Assembly (NCBI GenBank): GCA_016929065.1 | Contig: JAFGJO010000058.1 | Span: 1 to 43,630 of the forward strand | Direction: 5' to 3' | DNA length: 43,630 nt | Source of the DNA: Spirochaetales bacterium | Lineage (GTDB): Bacteria; Spirochaetota; Spirochaetia; SZUA-6; RPPD01 | Shown: positions 34,748 through 42,905 of the stretch, one piece after another | How positions within the stretch are numbered: the stretch's first letter is position 1 | How the letters are laid out: each line of letters begins with the position of its first letter | The notes under the pieces: model-generated | What the model saw: the letters and a program-made list of their open reading frames with translations, nothing else | The model's database searches: none | Told to the model about the DNA's origin: nothing | Translations under genes and position numbers: made by a program

Positions 34748-36124
34748 GTGCAGATCCAAAAGCACGAGTTCAGACAAGAACAGCGTCTTAAAATGAGTCC
34801 GCAACTTTTTCAGGCTATACGAATTATGGCCATGCCGATTCAGGAACTGCGCCAGACGATCCGTGAAGAAATTGAAAAAAATCCTGCGCTTGAAATTGTC
34901 GAGGACCGTTCTGCAGATTCATATGAAGAAGTTTCAACCCAGAAAGATGAAGAACATTTTTTTGAAGATACATCCGATGCAGGATTTATATCGACGGGGA
35001 GCAGTACAGCCGATTCAAAACAGCGGTTCCTTGAAGGAGTTCTCACACAACACCAGTCCCTGCATGACTATCTTCTTTGGCAATTACAGCTCCAGGTATT
35101 GCCGGACGAATGGTATCAGATCGGTGAATTGCTGATCCTGAATCTTGATGACAATGGATTTCACCGCGAGTCTCCTCTTCTTCTTGTCCCCGAGGATAAA
35201 AAGGCAGACCTTGAAAAGGTGATGCATATCATTCAGCGATTTGATCCGATCGGAGTGTGTACATCAGGATATGAAGAAGCTCTGCTGGTTCAGGCTGAAC
35301 AGACAGCTGAAAAAAACCCATTGGTCAAAAGGATTATCACTGAATGTCTCCCGCTGCTTGAAAAAGGCAAGATCAAGGAAGTAGCAAAAAAACTGCAAGC
35401 GAAAGAATCCGAGGTTGAAGAGGCCCTGTCTTTTATCAGGACGCTGGAACCGCTGCCGGGCAGAAATATTTCCAGCGAACAGCCGAAATATGTTGTTCCG
35501 GATATACGGGTAAAGATTGTTGAAGGTGAATTTGTTATTGTTCTGAATGACGAGGAGATACCTGTCCTGGGAATCAATCCGTTTTTTGATAAAATAAATG
35601 ATGAGGCAGGTTCTTCGAAAGCGTCTTCAAAACAAAAGGATCTGAGATCGTTCGTTTCATCAAATATCAACGGTGCAAAGTGGTTTATCCGCAGTATAAA
35701 TCAACGGAATGAAACATTGTTAAAAACAGCACGGGCAATTATCGAATTTCAGCGGGATTTCTTTCGGCGCGGGTCAAAATATCTGGTTCCTTTAACCCTT
35801 CGTGATATCTCAGATTCGATTGGGGTGCATGAAGCAACGGTATCACGGATAACAACAGGGAAGTATGTTCAGACTGAATGGGGAATCTTTGAATTAAAGT
35901 ATTTCTTTACCAATTCAATTTCAGGGACCGGTTCCGGGGGATCACGTTTTTCTAAAGAGGGTGTAAAACAGATTGTCAAGGAAATAATTGAAAAAGAACA
36001 GAGACAGCTGTCTGATAATACAATTGTGGACATTCTGGCAAACAGGGGAATAAAAATTGCCAGGCGCACAGTTGCCAAATACAGGAAAGAACTTGGTATC
36101 ATGTCATCATTTGACAGAAAATAG
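34748..36124 (+). CDS. rpoN: RNA polymerase sigma-54 factor
   Basis: RpoN directs RNA polymerase to -24/-12 promoters and needs bacterial enhancer-binding ATPases to open them. The protein (about 458 aa) has the N-terminal activator-interacting region (RLKMSPQLFQAIRIMAMPI, REEIEKNPALEI), an acidic linker, the core-binding domain, an HTH region and the C-terminal RpoN box ARRTVAKYRK. The start is GTG at 34748 with AAGGAGG at 6 bases; the TTG three bases earlier is too close. The sequence AAGGAGGGTATT before the start recurs in front of hpf. The window contains both this factor and a matching enhancer-binding protein. Confidence 0.97.
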   Translation: MQIQKHEFRQEQRLKMSPQLFQAIRIMAMPIQELRQTIREEIEKNPALEIVEDRSADSYEEVSTQKDEEHFFEDTSDAGFISTGSSTADSKQRFLEGVLTQHQSLHDYLLWQLQLQVLPDEWYQIGELLILNLDDNGFHRESPLLLVPEDKKADLEKVMHIIQRFDPIGVCTSGYEEALLVQAEQTAEKNPLVKRIITECLPLLEKGKIKEVAKKLQAKESEVEEALSFIRTLEPLPGRNISSEQPKYVVPDIRVKIVEGEFVIVLNDEEIPVLGINPFFDKINDEAGSSKASSKQKDLRSFVSSNINGAKWFIRSINQRNETLLKTARAIIEFQRDFFRRGSKYLVPLTLRDISDSIGVHEATVSRITTGKYVQTEWGIFELKYFFTNSISGTGSGGSRFSKEGVKQIVKEIIEKEQRQLSDNTIVDILANRGIKIARRTVAKYRKELGIMSSFDRK

Positions 36125-36136
36125 AAGGAGGGTATT

Positions 36137-36430
36137 ATGGAATATGGTATACGCGGTGTGCATTGTGAAATTGGAGAACAAGAAAAGCACTTGATCGAAA
36201 AAAAGCTCCATCGGCTTGAATTCGCAGAGGATGATATTGTTGACTTGAATTTTGTTATTTCGAAGGAAAAAAGCGGGTATAAAGTTGAAGCAACAGTCCA
36301 TTTCCGCTGGGCACATAATTTTTTCATGCATGCTGATGATTTTGATGTTTCCCAGGCGATTGACAAACTGTTTAACAAGCTTGAAATCCGGATCACAAAG
36401 GAAAAGGATAAAATTAAAGGTCATAAATAG
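36137..36430 (+). CDS. hpf: ribosome hibernation-promoting factor (short HPF/YfiA)
   Basis: HPF binds the 30S subunit and silences ribosomes in slow growth. The 97-aa protein starts MEYGIRGVHCEIGEQEKHLI and has the alternating beta-alpha pattern with basic C-terminal residues (short form, no C-terminal dimerisation domain). It lies 12 bases after rpoN, with AAGGAGG. Placement between rpoN and hprK matches the well-known rpoN-hpf-ptsN/hprK arrangement in other bacteria. Confidence 0.9.
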   Translation: MEYGIRGVHCEIGEQEKHLIEKKLHRLEFAEDDIVDLNFVISKEKSGYKVEATVHFRWAHNFFMHADDFDVSQAIDKLFNKLEIRITKEKDKIKGHK

Positions 36431-36526
36431 TACGATGTGTTTTAACAGTTGAAAAACTCGTGAAATTATATTATTCTGCTGAGTGAAGCATTTCCCGGTG
36501 ATTGACACCGAACTGAGGCAACTGTT

Positions 36527-37501
36527 ATGGATAAATTTACCGTACTTGACCTGCTGCAACTCGATTTGAAGGAGCATGATGCGCTTGATTTAAAATGTAT
36601 CGGCGGGAGGCCCGGGCTGGTACGGGAAATCCAGGTCCCGGAGCTGAACAGGCCGGGACTGGCATTGAGTGGTTTTTTTGACAGCTTTGCGGATAAAAGA
36701 CTTCAAATATTCGGGAGGGGCGAACACGCATATCTGCAAAAGCTGGAGAAAGAAAGCAATCATGAAGCGATAAAACGCCTCTTCAGTTATAATCTGCCTT
36801 GCTGTGTGTTTACAAACAGCCTGTCGCCAACCCATATGTTTTTTGAATCCGCAGAAGAGCGGGGGTGTTCGCTTTTACAGTCAACGCTTGATTCCTCGGA
36901 ATTTTCATCGCGGGTAATGCGTGCATTGAGCAATATCTTTTCACCAAAAAAGAATATTCACGGCGTGCTCGTTGAAGTATTTGGAATCGGTGTGCTGATA
37001 ATGGGTGAGAGCGGTGTGGGAAAGAGCGAAATGGCACTTGAGCTTATTGAACGCGGGCATCGCCTTGTTGCGGATGATTCGGTCGAAGTGCGCTGTGTCG
37101 GGGGAAATTTCCTGATGGGAAAGGGTGTGAATATCATTGCCAGCCATCATATGGAAATTCGTGGACTGGGAATAATCAATGTTACCCATTTATTCGGTGT
37201 CGGGGCGATTCGCGATAAAAAACAGATTCAGCTGGTTGTCCAGCTTGAGGAATGGGATTCATCCAAAGAATATGACAGGATTGGCATGGAAGACAGTACC
37301 ATCGACATTCTTGGGGTCAATGTCCCCTATTTGAATATTCCGGTGAAACCGGGAAGAAATATACCAATTATCATTGAAACCGGGGCGATGAATGAACGCC
37401 TGAAAAAACTGGGGTATCATTCTGCAAAAGAATTCAACCGGAGTATCATGAATTGGCTTGAAACAGAAAGGGCACGATCCCTTCATTTTGAAAATATATA
37501 A
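36527..37501 (+). CDS. hprK: HPr kinase/phosphorylase
   Basis: HprK phosphorylates and dephosphorylates Ser46 of HPr. The 324-aa protein has the N-terminal domain, then the P-loop GESGVGKSE around residue 162, followed by MALELIERGHRLVADDSVE and the HprK signature EIRGLGIINVTHLFGVGA, and the C-terminal helix. It is followed 21 bases later by hpr, its substrate. No sugar-transport PTS genes are seen, suggesting a regulatory rather than transport use, as proposed for spirochaetes and proteobacteria. Confidence 0.95.
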   Translation: MDKFTVLDLLQLDLKEHDALDLKCIGGRPGLVREIQVPELNRPGLALSGFFDSFADKRLQIFGRGEHAYLQKLEKESNHEAIKRLFSYNLPCCVFTNSLSPTHMFFESAEERGCSLLQSTLDSSEFSSRVMRALSNIFSPKKNIHGVLVEVFGIGVLIMGESGVGKSEMALELIERGHRLVADDSVEVRCVGGNFLMGKGVNIIASHHMEIRGLGIINVTHLFGVGAIRDKKQIQLVVQLEEWDSSKEYDRIGMEDSTIDILGVNVPYLNIPVKPGRNIPIIIETGAMNERLKKLGYHSAKEFNRSIMNWLETERARSLHFENI

Positions 37502-37522
37502 ATTAAGCAGCGAAAGATAACA

Positions 37523-37789
37523 ATGAAAGAACAATCAGTAATTGTACAAAACAGAGCAGGTATACATGCACGGCCGGCGGCTTTACTTGTCCAGACTGCA
37601 GGAAATTTCAAATCTTCGGTTTATCTGGAAAAGGGATCGGAAAAAGTAAATGGCAAATCCATTATGGGTGTCATCACGCTTGGGGCTGTTTTTAATACCG
37701 AGATCACTATTATTGCTGAAGGTGCGGACGAAGAAGCTGCCGTTGAAGCTCTTGTAAATCTTTTCAACAGCAAATTTCAGGAAGACTGA
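37523..37789 (+). CDS. HPr phosphocarrier protein
   Basis: An 88-aa HPr with His15 in AGIHARPAA (the EI phosphorylation site) and Ser46 in NGKSIMGV (the HprK site), and the complete HPr fold length. Its pairing with hprK suggests regulation by Ser46 phosphorylation. A plausible SD-like AGCGAAAG precedes the ATG. A promoter for the next operon lies in the following gap. Confidence 0.95.
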   Translation: MKEQSVIVQNRAGIHARPAALLVQTAGNFKSSVYLEKGSEKVNGKSIMGVITLGAVFNTEITIIAEGADEEAAVEALVNLFNSKFQED

Positions 37790-37811
37790 TTTTTATTTTC
37801 TCATTATAATT

Positions 37812-37840
37812 TTGACAGAGCAGCAGGTTATTTATAAAAC
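37812..37840 (+). promoter_or_regulatory. putative promoter of the kinase-activator-lexA-holA operon
   Basis: A perfect TTGACA (37812-37817) is followed 17 bases later by TAAAAC (37835-37840); a shifted TATAAA is an alternative -10 at 15 bases. It would give a leader of about 160 bases. Confidence 0.45.
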
Positions 37841-37846
37841 TCTATA

Positions 37847-38006
37847 GGACGGAAGTCAAAAGCGTTGACCGAATACTTCCAGAAGAGTAGTATTCGGGAT
37901 ATATACAGTCTGTAATGCTTGTACGGGTGTATACCTGAATTGTGCTATTCCTGGAAGACAGGGATAAATGCATTTGTCAATAAACCGGTAGAAATGGAAC
38001 GTGGTT
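37847..38006 (+). other. structured leader region of the kinase operon
   Basis: This gene-free stretch contains CCGAATAC/GTATTCGG (37869-37876 and 37890-37897, 13-base loop), the palindrome GGTGTATACC near 37927 and a hairpin TATTCCTG/CAGGGATA near 37946-37966. No riboswitch class is recognised and no T-run follows, so terminator-type attenuation is not evident. Confidence 0.4.
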
Positions 38007-39770
38007 ATGAGATCTTCGGGAAGATCAACATCAATAGTGCTTGTTGTCCTCATTCTTTTTTATATTCTTTTAACCGCTATCGTCATTATTTTCTTTCAGC
38101 AGATAATGTTAAATATTACCAGCGAACAGAGTGAAGCAAATACACTTGCCGTTATTGTTTTAATCATCCTGCCGATGATTCTGCTTGCGGTCATTCTTAT
38201 TAATATTTACCGGCTGTTCAGGGAACGAATGCAGAAAATGCCTGGTGCACAATACAAAATCCGGTTAATTTTCTTTTTTGCATTGGTTGCATTTCTTTCA
38301 GCAATCCCGCAATCCGCTTTAAGCGTGAGCTTTCTGAATTCGGTTATTAACTCGGAATTTATTGCGCAGATAAATGATTCCTGGGATTTGGCTGTAGAGT
38401 ATTACCAGGGAAAAGTGAATAATTTAAGGACCTTCGGGTCGAGTACAGCGCTTCCAAAACTGATTGCATCTGCAGGGAATAATCCTGAACAACTGTGGAA
38501 ACTGATTCATACGATCAATCCGGAGATACAGTTTTTTCAGATATTGAATAAGGATGGCGAAAATATTTTTTTTGCCGGTATTGCCGAGGGGCAGTCACGG
38601 ATTTTTATTAATGCAGAAGTTGAGTCGGGAATGCTGCCGAAGATAGACCGCGATGAAGCGGCTGTGTTCCGGTATCTGTATGTTAAAAAAACAGGGGATA
38701 CGACCAACTATCTTGTATTCGGAATTTATATCCCCCCCCGGTATGTCGCTGAGTCAAAACGTGTTGCTCAGGCAAATAATTTTTTTGAAGAACTGAAAAC
38801 AGACAGCTCCCTTCAGTTTTTTATTATTTTATTTTATTTTTTGTTTTCCATCCCCATTCTGCTCGTTTCGATTATTATCAGTTTTTACCTTTCAGAGGAG
38901 GTCGTTCGGCCCATTATGAATCTGGAAGAAGCAACCAGGCGGGTGGCTGGCGGTGATTTGTCAATCCGTATTTTGACACGTTCAAGTGATGAACTGGGAA
39001 ACCTGATCGATTCATTTAACCAGATGGTCTCTGAACTGGATTATTCAAAGAAAAAACTTTCAAAGACAGAAAAAATAGCAGCATGGCAGGAAATAGCGCA
39101 GCGTCTTGCGCATGAAATAAAAAATCCTTTGACCCCCATCCGGCTTGCCGCTGAGCGGATACAGAAAAAGTATACTGAGTATCTGGAGCATCAGGAGAAT
39201 CCGGAAACACTGTCAGGGATCATCATGAATTCGGTCCATGCGATTGTTGCAGAAGTGAGCAGTCTGGACAAGCTTCTGAAAGAATTTTCAGAGTTCGCAA
39301 AACTCCCTGATCCATCCCGTGAGGCAACAAATATCAGGGAACTCATTGATGAAATGAGCACTGCATATTCCGAGGTTGATGTGAATGTTTCAATATCAGT
39401 TGAAAATATTCCGGATGATCTGCATTTAATGATCGACAGGAACCAGTTTAAACAGGTTTTCGCCAATTTGTTTATCAATGCGATTCAGGCCATGCCGAAT
39501 GGCGGAACCCTTTTTGTGAGATCCGACCTTGTAAAAAAGGAGAAAAATAATTACTGTAGAATTCAGGTTCGGGATACCGGGACAGGAATTGAGGAAAGCG
39601 TCGGGGCGCATATTTTTGATCCTTATTTTACTACGAAAAAAAGCGGAAACGGACTTGGTCTTTCAATTGTTGAGCGAATTATATTTGACCATAACGGGAA
39701 CATATGGTTTGAATCACAAATGGGAGTTGGAACAACATTTTTTATAGATATACCCATGGAGACTGAATAA
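38007..39770 (+). CDS. NtrY-like membrane sensor histidine kinase
   Basis: A protein of about 587 aa with several N-terminal membrane helices (STSIVLVVLILFYILLTAIV, then about 50-70 and 90-105), an extracytoplasmic loop to about residue 265, a further helix (FFIILFYFLFSIPILLVSI) and a HAMP domain (IMNLEEATRRVAGGDLS). The transmitter follows with phospho-acceptor His in RLAHEIKNPLTPIRLAAERI and the ATPase with DTGTGIEE and GNGLGLSIVERI. No PAS domain is evident between HAMP and HisKA, where NtrY proteins usually have one. The ATG at 38007 is preferred to a GTG two codons earlier. It directly abuts the response regulator. Confidence 0.9.
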   Translation: MRSSGRSTSIVLVVLILFYILLTAIVIIFFQQIMLNITSEQSEANTLAVIVLIILPMILLAVILINIYRLFRERMQKMPGAQYKIRLIFFFALVAFLSAIPQSALSVSFLNSVINSEFIAQINDSWDLAVEYYQGKVNNLRTFGSSTALPKLIASAGNNPEQLWKLIHTINPEIQFFQILNKDGENIFFAGIAEGQSRIFINAEVESGMLPKIDRDEAAVFRYLYVKKTGDTTNYLVFGIYIPPRYVAESKRVAQANNFFEELKTDSSLQFFIILFYFLFSIPILLVSIIISFYLSEEVVRPIMNLEEATRRVAGGDLSIRILTRSSDELGNLIDSFNQMVSELDYSKKKLSKTEKIAAWQEIAQRLAHEIKNPLTPIRLAAERIQKKYTEYLEHQENPETLSGIIMNSVHAIVAEVSSLDKLLKEFSEFAKLPDPSREATNIRELIDEMSTAYSEVDVNVSISVENIPDDLHLMIDRNQFKQVFANLFINAIQAMPNGGTLFVRSDLVKKEKNNYCRIQVRDTGTGIEESVGAHIFDPYFTTKKSGNGLGLSIVERIIFDHNGNIWFESQMGVGTTFFIDIPMETE

Positions 39771-41141
39771 ATGCCGTCAATTCTGATTATTGATGATGAA
39801 CAGGGGATCCGCCAGGTACTCAGTGATGTCCTGCAGGATGAGGGATATAATGTCCTGACTGCGGAGGATGGATTTAAAGGGCTTTCCATGCTGGAATCGC
39901 ATCCTGTTGATCTTGTTATCCTTGATGTCTGGCTGCCGAATATGGGTGGGATTGATGTGCTCGAAAAAATAAAAGCTGAATTCTCCGATGTGGAAGTGAT
40001 TATTATTTCAGGGCATGCCAATATTGATTTGGCCGTGAAGGCAGTAAAAATGGGGGCTTTTGATTTCCTTGAAAAGCCCCTTTCTCTCGAGAAAACGATC
40101 ACTGTTGTAAGAAACGCCCTGGCGCTTGAAGGTTTGCGCAAAGAAAACAGAAATCTCAAAAACACACTCTTTATCGAAGACAGGATGATCGGCGAGAGCA
40201 GCGGAATGAAAAAAATACATGAACTCATTGCTCAAAGTGCCGCATCAGATGCAAGAATCCTGATTCTGGGTGAAAATGGAACGGGAAAGGAACTGGTGGC
40301 ACGTGCCATTCATATGAACAGCAAACGAATGAATGGTCCTTTTATCGAGGTAAACTGTGCTGCAATCCCGGACACACTCATTGAAAGTGAATTATTCGGC
40401 CATGAAAAAGGGGCATTTACCAGTGCATTCGCCCAGCGAAAAGGACGGTTTGAACTTGCTCATCGTGGGAGTATCTTCCTTGATGAAGTAGCGGATTTGT
40501 CTCTGAGTGCACAGGCGAAGGTTTTGAGGGTAACGCAGGAGCTTTCATTCGAGAGAGTGGGCGGAGAGGATAAAATTGAAGTTGATGTCCGCATTATTGC
40601 TGCGACAAACAAGGATATTGAAAAGGAAATCAAGGCGGGTAATTTCCGTGAAGACCTTTTTTTCCGGCTCAATGTCATCCCCATTATTGTTCCTCCTTTG
40701 AGGGAAAGAAAAGACGATCTCCCTTTGCTTGTTGATTATTTTATGGAACGGTTCAAGCCGCCGAAATTGATCGAGCCGAAGAAAATGTCCGCCAAAGCAA
40801 TGGAATTGCTCGCTGCATACAGATGGCCTGGAAATATCCGTGAGCTGAAAAATTTTATGGAACGAGTTAATATTATGACCACTGAGGATCTTATATCAGA
40901 TGCATCTGTCAAACAGTATCTTTCATCAGAAGACCTCAGCCAGAACTCCTCACGTGTCGATGACTATGGTGATATGAACCTGAACCAGGCAAAAGATTCA
41001 TTTGAGAAAGAATTTATAATGACAAAACTGCGTGAAAACGGTTATAATGTATCGAAGACAGCAGAAAATCTTGGTTTATACCCGAGTAATTTGCATAATA
41101 AAATCAAGAAGTATGGTATAAAAATAGAGAGGGAAAAATGA
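39771..41141 (+). CDS. NtrX/NtrC-like sigma-54-dependent response regulator
   Basis: A bacterial enhancer-binding protein of 456 aa. The receiver (1-120) has phospho-acceptor Asp52 in VILDVWLP; the AAA+ domain has Walker A GENGTGKE (167-174), Walker B GSIFLDEVADLS and the sigma-54 contact loop at 214-219, reading GAFTSA instead of GAFTGA; a Fis-type HTH ends the protein (YNVSKTAENLGLYPSNLHNKI). It starts at the base after the kinase stop and ends in a 4-base overlap with lexA. It is the natural partner of RpoN, encoded about 3.6 kb upstream. The signal sensed is unknown. Confidence 0.93.
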   Translation: MPSILIIDDEQGIRQVLSDVLQDEGYNVLTAEDGFKGLSMLESHPVDLVILDVWLPNMGGIDVLEKIKAEFSDVEVIIISGHANIDLAVKAVKMGAFDFLEKPLSLEKTITVVRNALALEGLRKENRNLKNTLFIEDRMIGESSGMKKIHELIAQSAASDARILILGENGTGKELVARAIHMNSKRMNGPFIEVNCAAIPDTLIESELFGHEKGAFTSAFAQRKGRFELAHRGSIFLDEVADLSLSAQAKVLRVTQELSFERVGGEDKIEVDVRIIAATNKDIEKEIKAGNFREDLFFRLNVIPIIVPPLRERKDDLPLLVDYFMERFKPPKLIEPKKMSAKAMELLAAYRWPGNIRELKNFMERVNIMTTEDLISDASVKQYLSSEDLSQNSSRVDDYGDMNLNQAKDSFEKEFIMTKLRENGYNVSKTAENLGLYPSNLHNKIKKYGIKIEREK

Positions 41142-41737
41142 AGGGATTAACCAAGCGGCAGAAGAGCATTCTTGATTATATAAAGCAATACATATTATCA
41201 CATAAATACCCGCCGACAATTCGTGAAGTTGCAGAAAGATTTGATATTTCCGTTAAAGGCAGTTACGACCATATCAAGGCATTGGAAAAGAAGAAATTTA
41301 TCAAATGCACGGGAAACCGTTCCCGTGCCATTGAAGTGGTCTGGACAGAGGAGGAGCACGATGTTGCACGAATTCCCCTTCTGGGTAATGTCGCGGCAGG
41401 GAAACCGCTTTTTGCTGAAGAAAATTTTGAAGGCACGGTCGGTGTTCCGGCCGGTTTTCTGAACAATGGAAAACATTTTGCCCTGAACGTCCGGGGTGAC
41501 AGTATGCAGGATGCGGGAATCATGGACGGTGATATTGCCATTATAAATTATCGCAATGTTGCAGATAATGGTGATATCGTTGTGGCGATGCTCGATGATT
41601 CCGTTACTTTGAAACGGTTTTTCAAAGAGAAAAACAGGGTGATGCTCAAAGCAGAGAATAATGCATATCCTCCTATTTTTTCACAGGAAATAAAAATACT
41701 CGGCCGCCTGGCCTGTATTATCAGAAAATATGACTGA
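41138..41737 (+). CDS. lexA: LexA-type SOS repressor/autoprotease
   Basis: LexA represses DNA-damage genes and cleaves itself when RecA is active. The 199-aa protein has a winged HTH (YPPTIREVAERFDISVKGSY), cleavage site Ala87-Gly88 in NVAAGKP, catalytic Ser122 in RGDSMQDAG and Lys159 in SVTLKRF. It is translationally coupled to the NtrX-like gene upstream (ATGA) and to holA downstream (8-base overlap), so it has no obvious own operator. I do not see a recognisable SOS box in front of it. Confidence 0.93.
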   Translation: MKGLTKRQKSILDYIKQYILSHKYPPTIREVAERFDISVKGSYDHIKALEKKKFIKCTGNRSRAIEVVWTEEEHDVARIPLLGNVAAGKPLFAEENFEGTVGVPAGFLNNGKHFALNVRGDSMQDAGIMDGDIAIINYRNVADNGDIVVAMLDDSVTLKRFFKEKNRVMLKAENNAYPPIFSQEIKILGRLACIIRKYD

Positions 41738-42701
41738 CAATTTGTGTTATCTTTTCCTGGGTCCGGAGGTGGGAGAAAAAGACCAGCAAATCCAGGCTCT
41801 TCTTCAATCAATCGAAAAAAGAATAAATTCCAAACCAGAAATTTACAAATATTTCGGGTTTGAGACCAGGGCAAATGATGTACTTTCTTTACTGGGAAAT
41901 CAACTGCTGTTTGCAGATTTTAAGGCGGTTATAATCCAGAATACCGAGAAGATGGGAAAGCCGGATCTTGCTGCCCTGGCTGAATACTGCAAAAAACCTG
42001 CTGCGCAATCAATGCTCATTCTCTGTTCTGATGAGATTGGCGCCCCCGACTCCCGGATAGATAAAGCTATACCGGCAAAAAACAAGAAAATATTCTGGGA
42101 GATGCTGGATCAGCAAAAAAGGGGCTGGATTATCAATTTTTTTTCGAAACGAAAAATAGTAATAGATGAGGATTCTATAGATCTGATTCTTGATGTAGTT
42201 GAGAGCAATAGCCGGGACTTGAAAACGATTTGTGAACGGTTGGAGATATTTTTTGGTAAAGAAAAAACCATCCGCTATGCGGATATTGAAAACTTTGTAT
42301 ATCACAGCAAGGAAGAGAATGTATTCACACTGTTCGCAGGATTAATGAAAAAAGACTTCACATTGTCTTTGGAAATATGCAATAAAATACTTTTGTCTCA
42401 GGGAATAGATCCGGTTCGAATCGTAAACGGGCTTGTCTGGCAGTTCAGGGTTCTTTTGAATTTCCATCATTATCTTTCCGAAGGGTTGAGTCCTGAACAG
42501 TCGCTTCAGAAACTGAGTATACGAAGTAAACGAAGGCAAAAAATACTGCTCGAAGGGAAAAAAAACTTTTCTTACACTGATATCATGAATATCATACAGC
42601 TTATAGCTGAATATGATGTAGCCTTCCGGTCTTTTTCCACGAATGTACATCAATATTTACTTGAATTATGTATATATAAGATTATAAAAAAGAGCCAATA
42701 G
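41730..42701 (+). CDS. holA: DNA polymerase III delta subunit
   Basis: The delta subunit of the clamp loader opens the beta sliding clamp. The 323-aa protein has the HolA N-terminal domain (CYLFLGPEVGEKDQQIQ), a middle part with IDEDSIDLILDVVESNSRDL and LEIFFGKEKTIRYADIENF, and the C-terminal collar domain (EENVFTLFAGLMKKDFTLSL). Divergence is typical for this subunit. It starts within the lexA 3' end. No terminator with a T-run directly follows; instead a set of inverted repeats begins 2 bases after the stop. Confidence 0.86.
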   Translation: MTDNLCYLFLGPEVGEKDQQIQALLQSIEKRINSKPEIYKYFGFETRANDVLSLLGNQLLFADFKAVIIQNTEKMGKPDLAALAEYCKKPAAQSMLILCSDEIGAPDSRIDKAIPAKNKKIFWEMLDQQKRGWIINFFSKRKIVIDEDSIDLILDVVESNSRDLKTICERLEIFFGKEKTIRYADIENFVYHSKEENVFTLFAGLMKKDFTLSLEICNKILLSQGIDPVRIVNGLVWQFRVLLNFHHYLSEGLSPEQSLQKLSIRSKRRQKILLEGKKNFSYTDIMNIIQLIAEYDVAFRSFSTNVHQYLLELCIYKIIKKSQ

Positions 42702-42702
42702 C

Positions 42703-42750
42703 ATACAATAATGTAGCTTTTTTGATACATTAATTACATTATTGTATCAA
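42703..42750. repeat. nested inverted repeats downstream of holA
   Basis: ATACAATAATGTA (42703-42715) is the exact reverse complement of TACATTATTGTAT (42735-42747), and TTGATACA (42722-42729) pairs with TGTATCAA (42743-42750). The two pairings exclude each other. It may be a 3'-end structure of holA, or a binding site (upstream activating sequence) lying about 170 bases before the predicted sigma-54 transcript start. Confidence 0.5.
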
Positions 42751-42878
42751 AAACGGAATGATCAATAACAAATTGTAGATTCTTAGGTTTGTTTTTTCTT
42801 TATAGTCCTTAATTATTTATCCAGTAATAAATTATATGAATAATTGAATTCTCAGTGAAATGTGCTCGAGTAAAATAG

Positions 42879-42895
42879 TTGGCACAATTATTGCA
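42879..42895 (+). promoter_or_regulatory. sigma-54 (-24/-12) promoter
   Basis: TTGGCAC-AATTA-TTGCA matches the sigma-54 consensus TGGCAC-N5-TTGC with the invariant GG and GC exactly 10 bases apart. It is in a long gene-free region. A TATAAT overlaps downstream (42897-42902) but has only 12 bases to the best -35 and no other. Start of transcription is expected at about 42906. It is the best sigma-54 match I found in the gene-free gaps I compared by eye. Confidence 0.7.
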
Positions 42896-42905
42896 ATATA
42901 ATAAT

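Noticed and set aside
42879-42902. Sigma-70 promoter TTGGCA/TATAAT
   Set aside because: Spacing is only 12 bases, while the -24/-12 reading is exact. TATAAT without a -35 cannot be wholly excluded.
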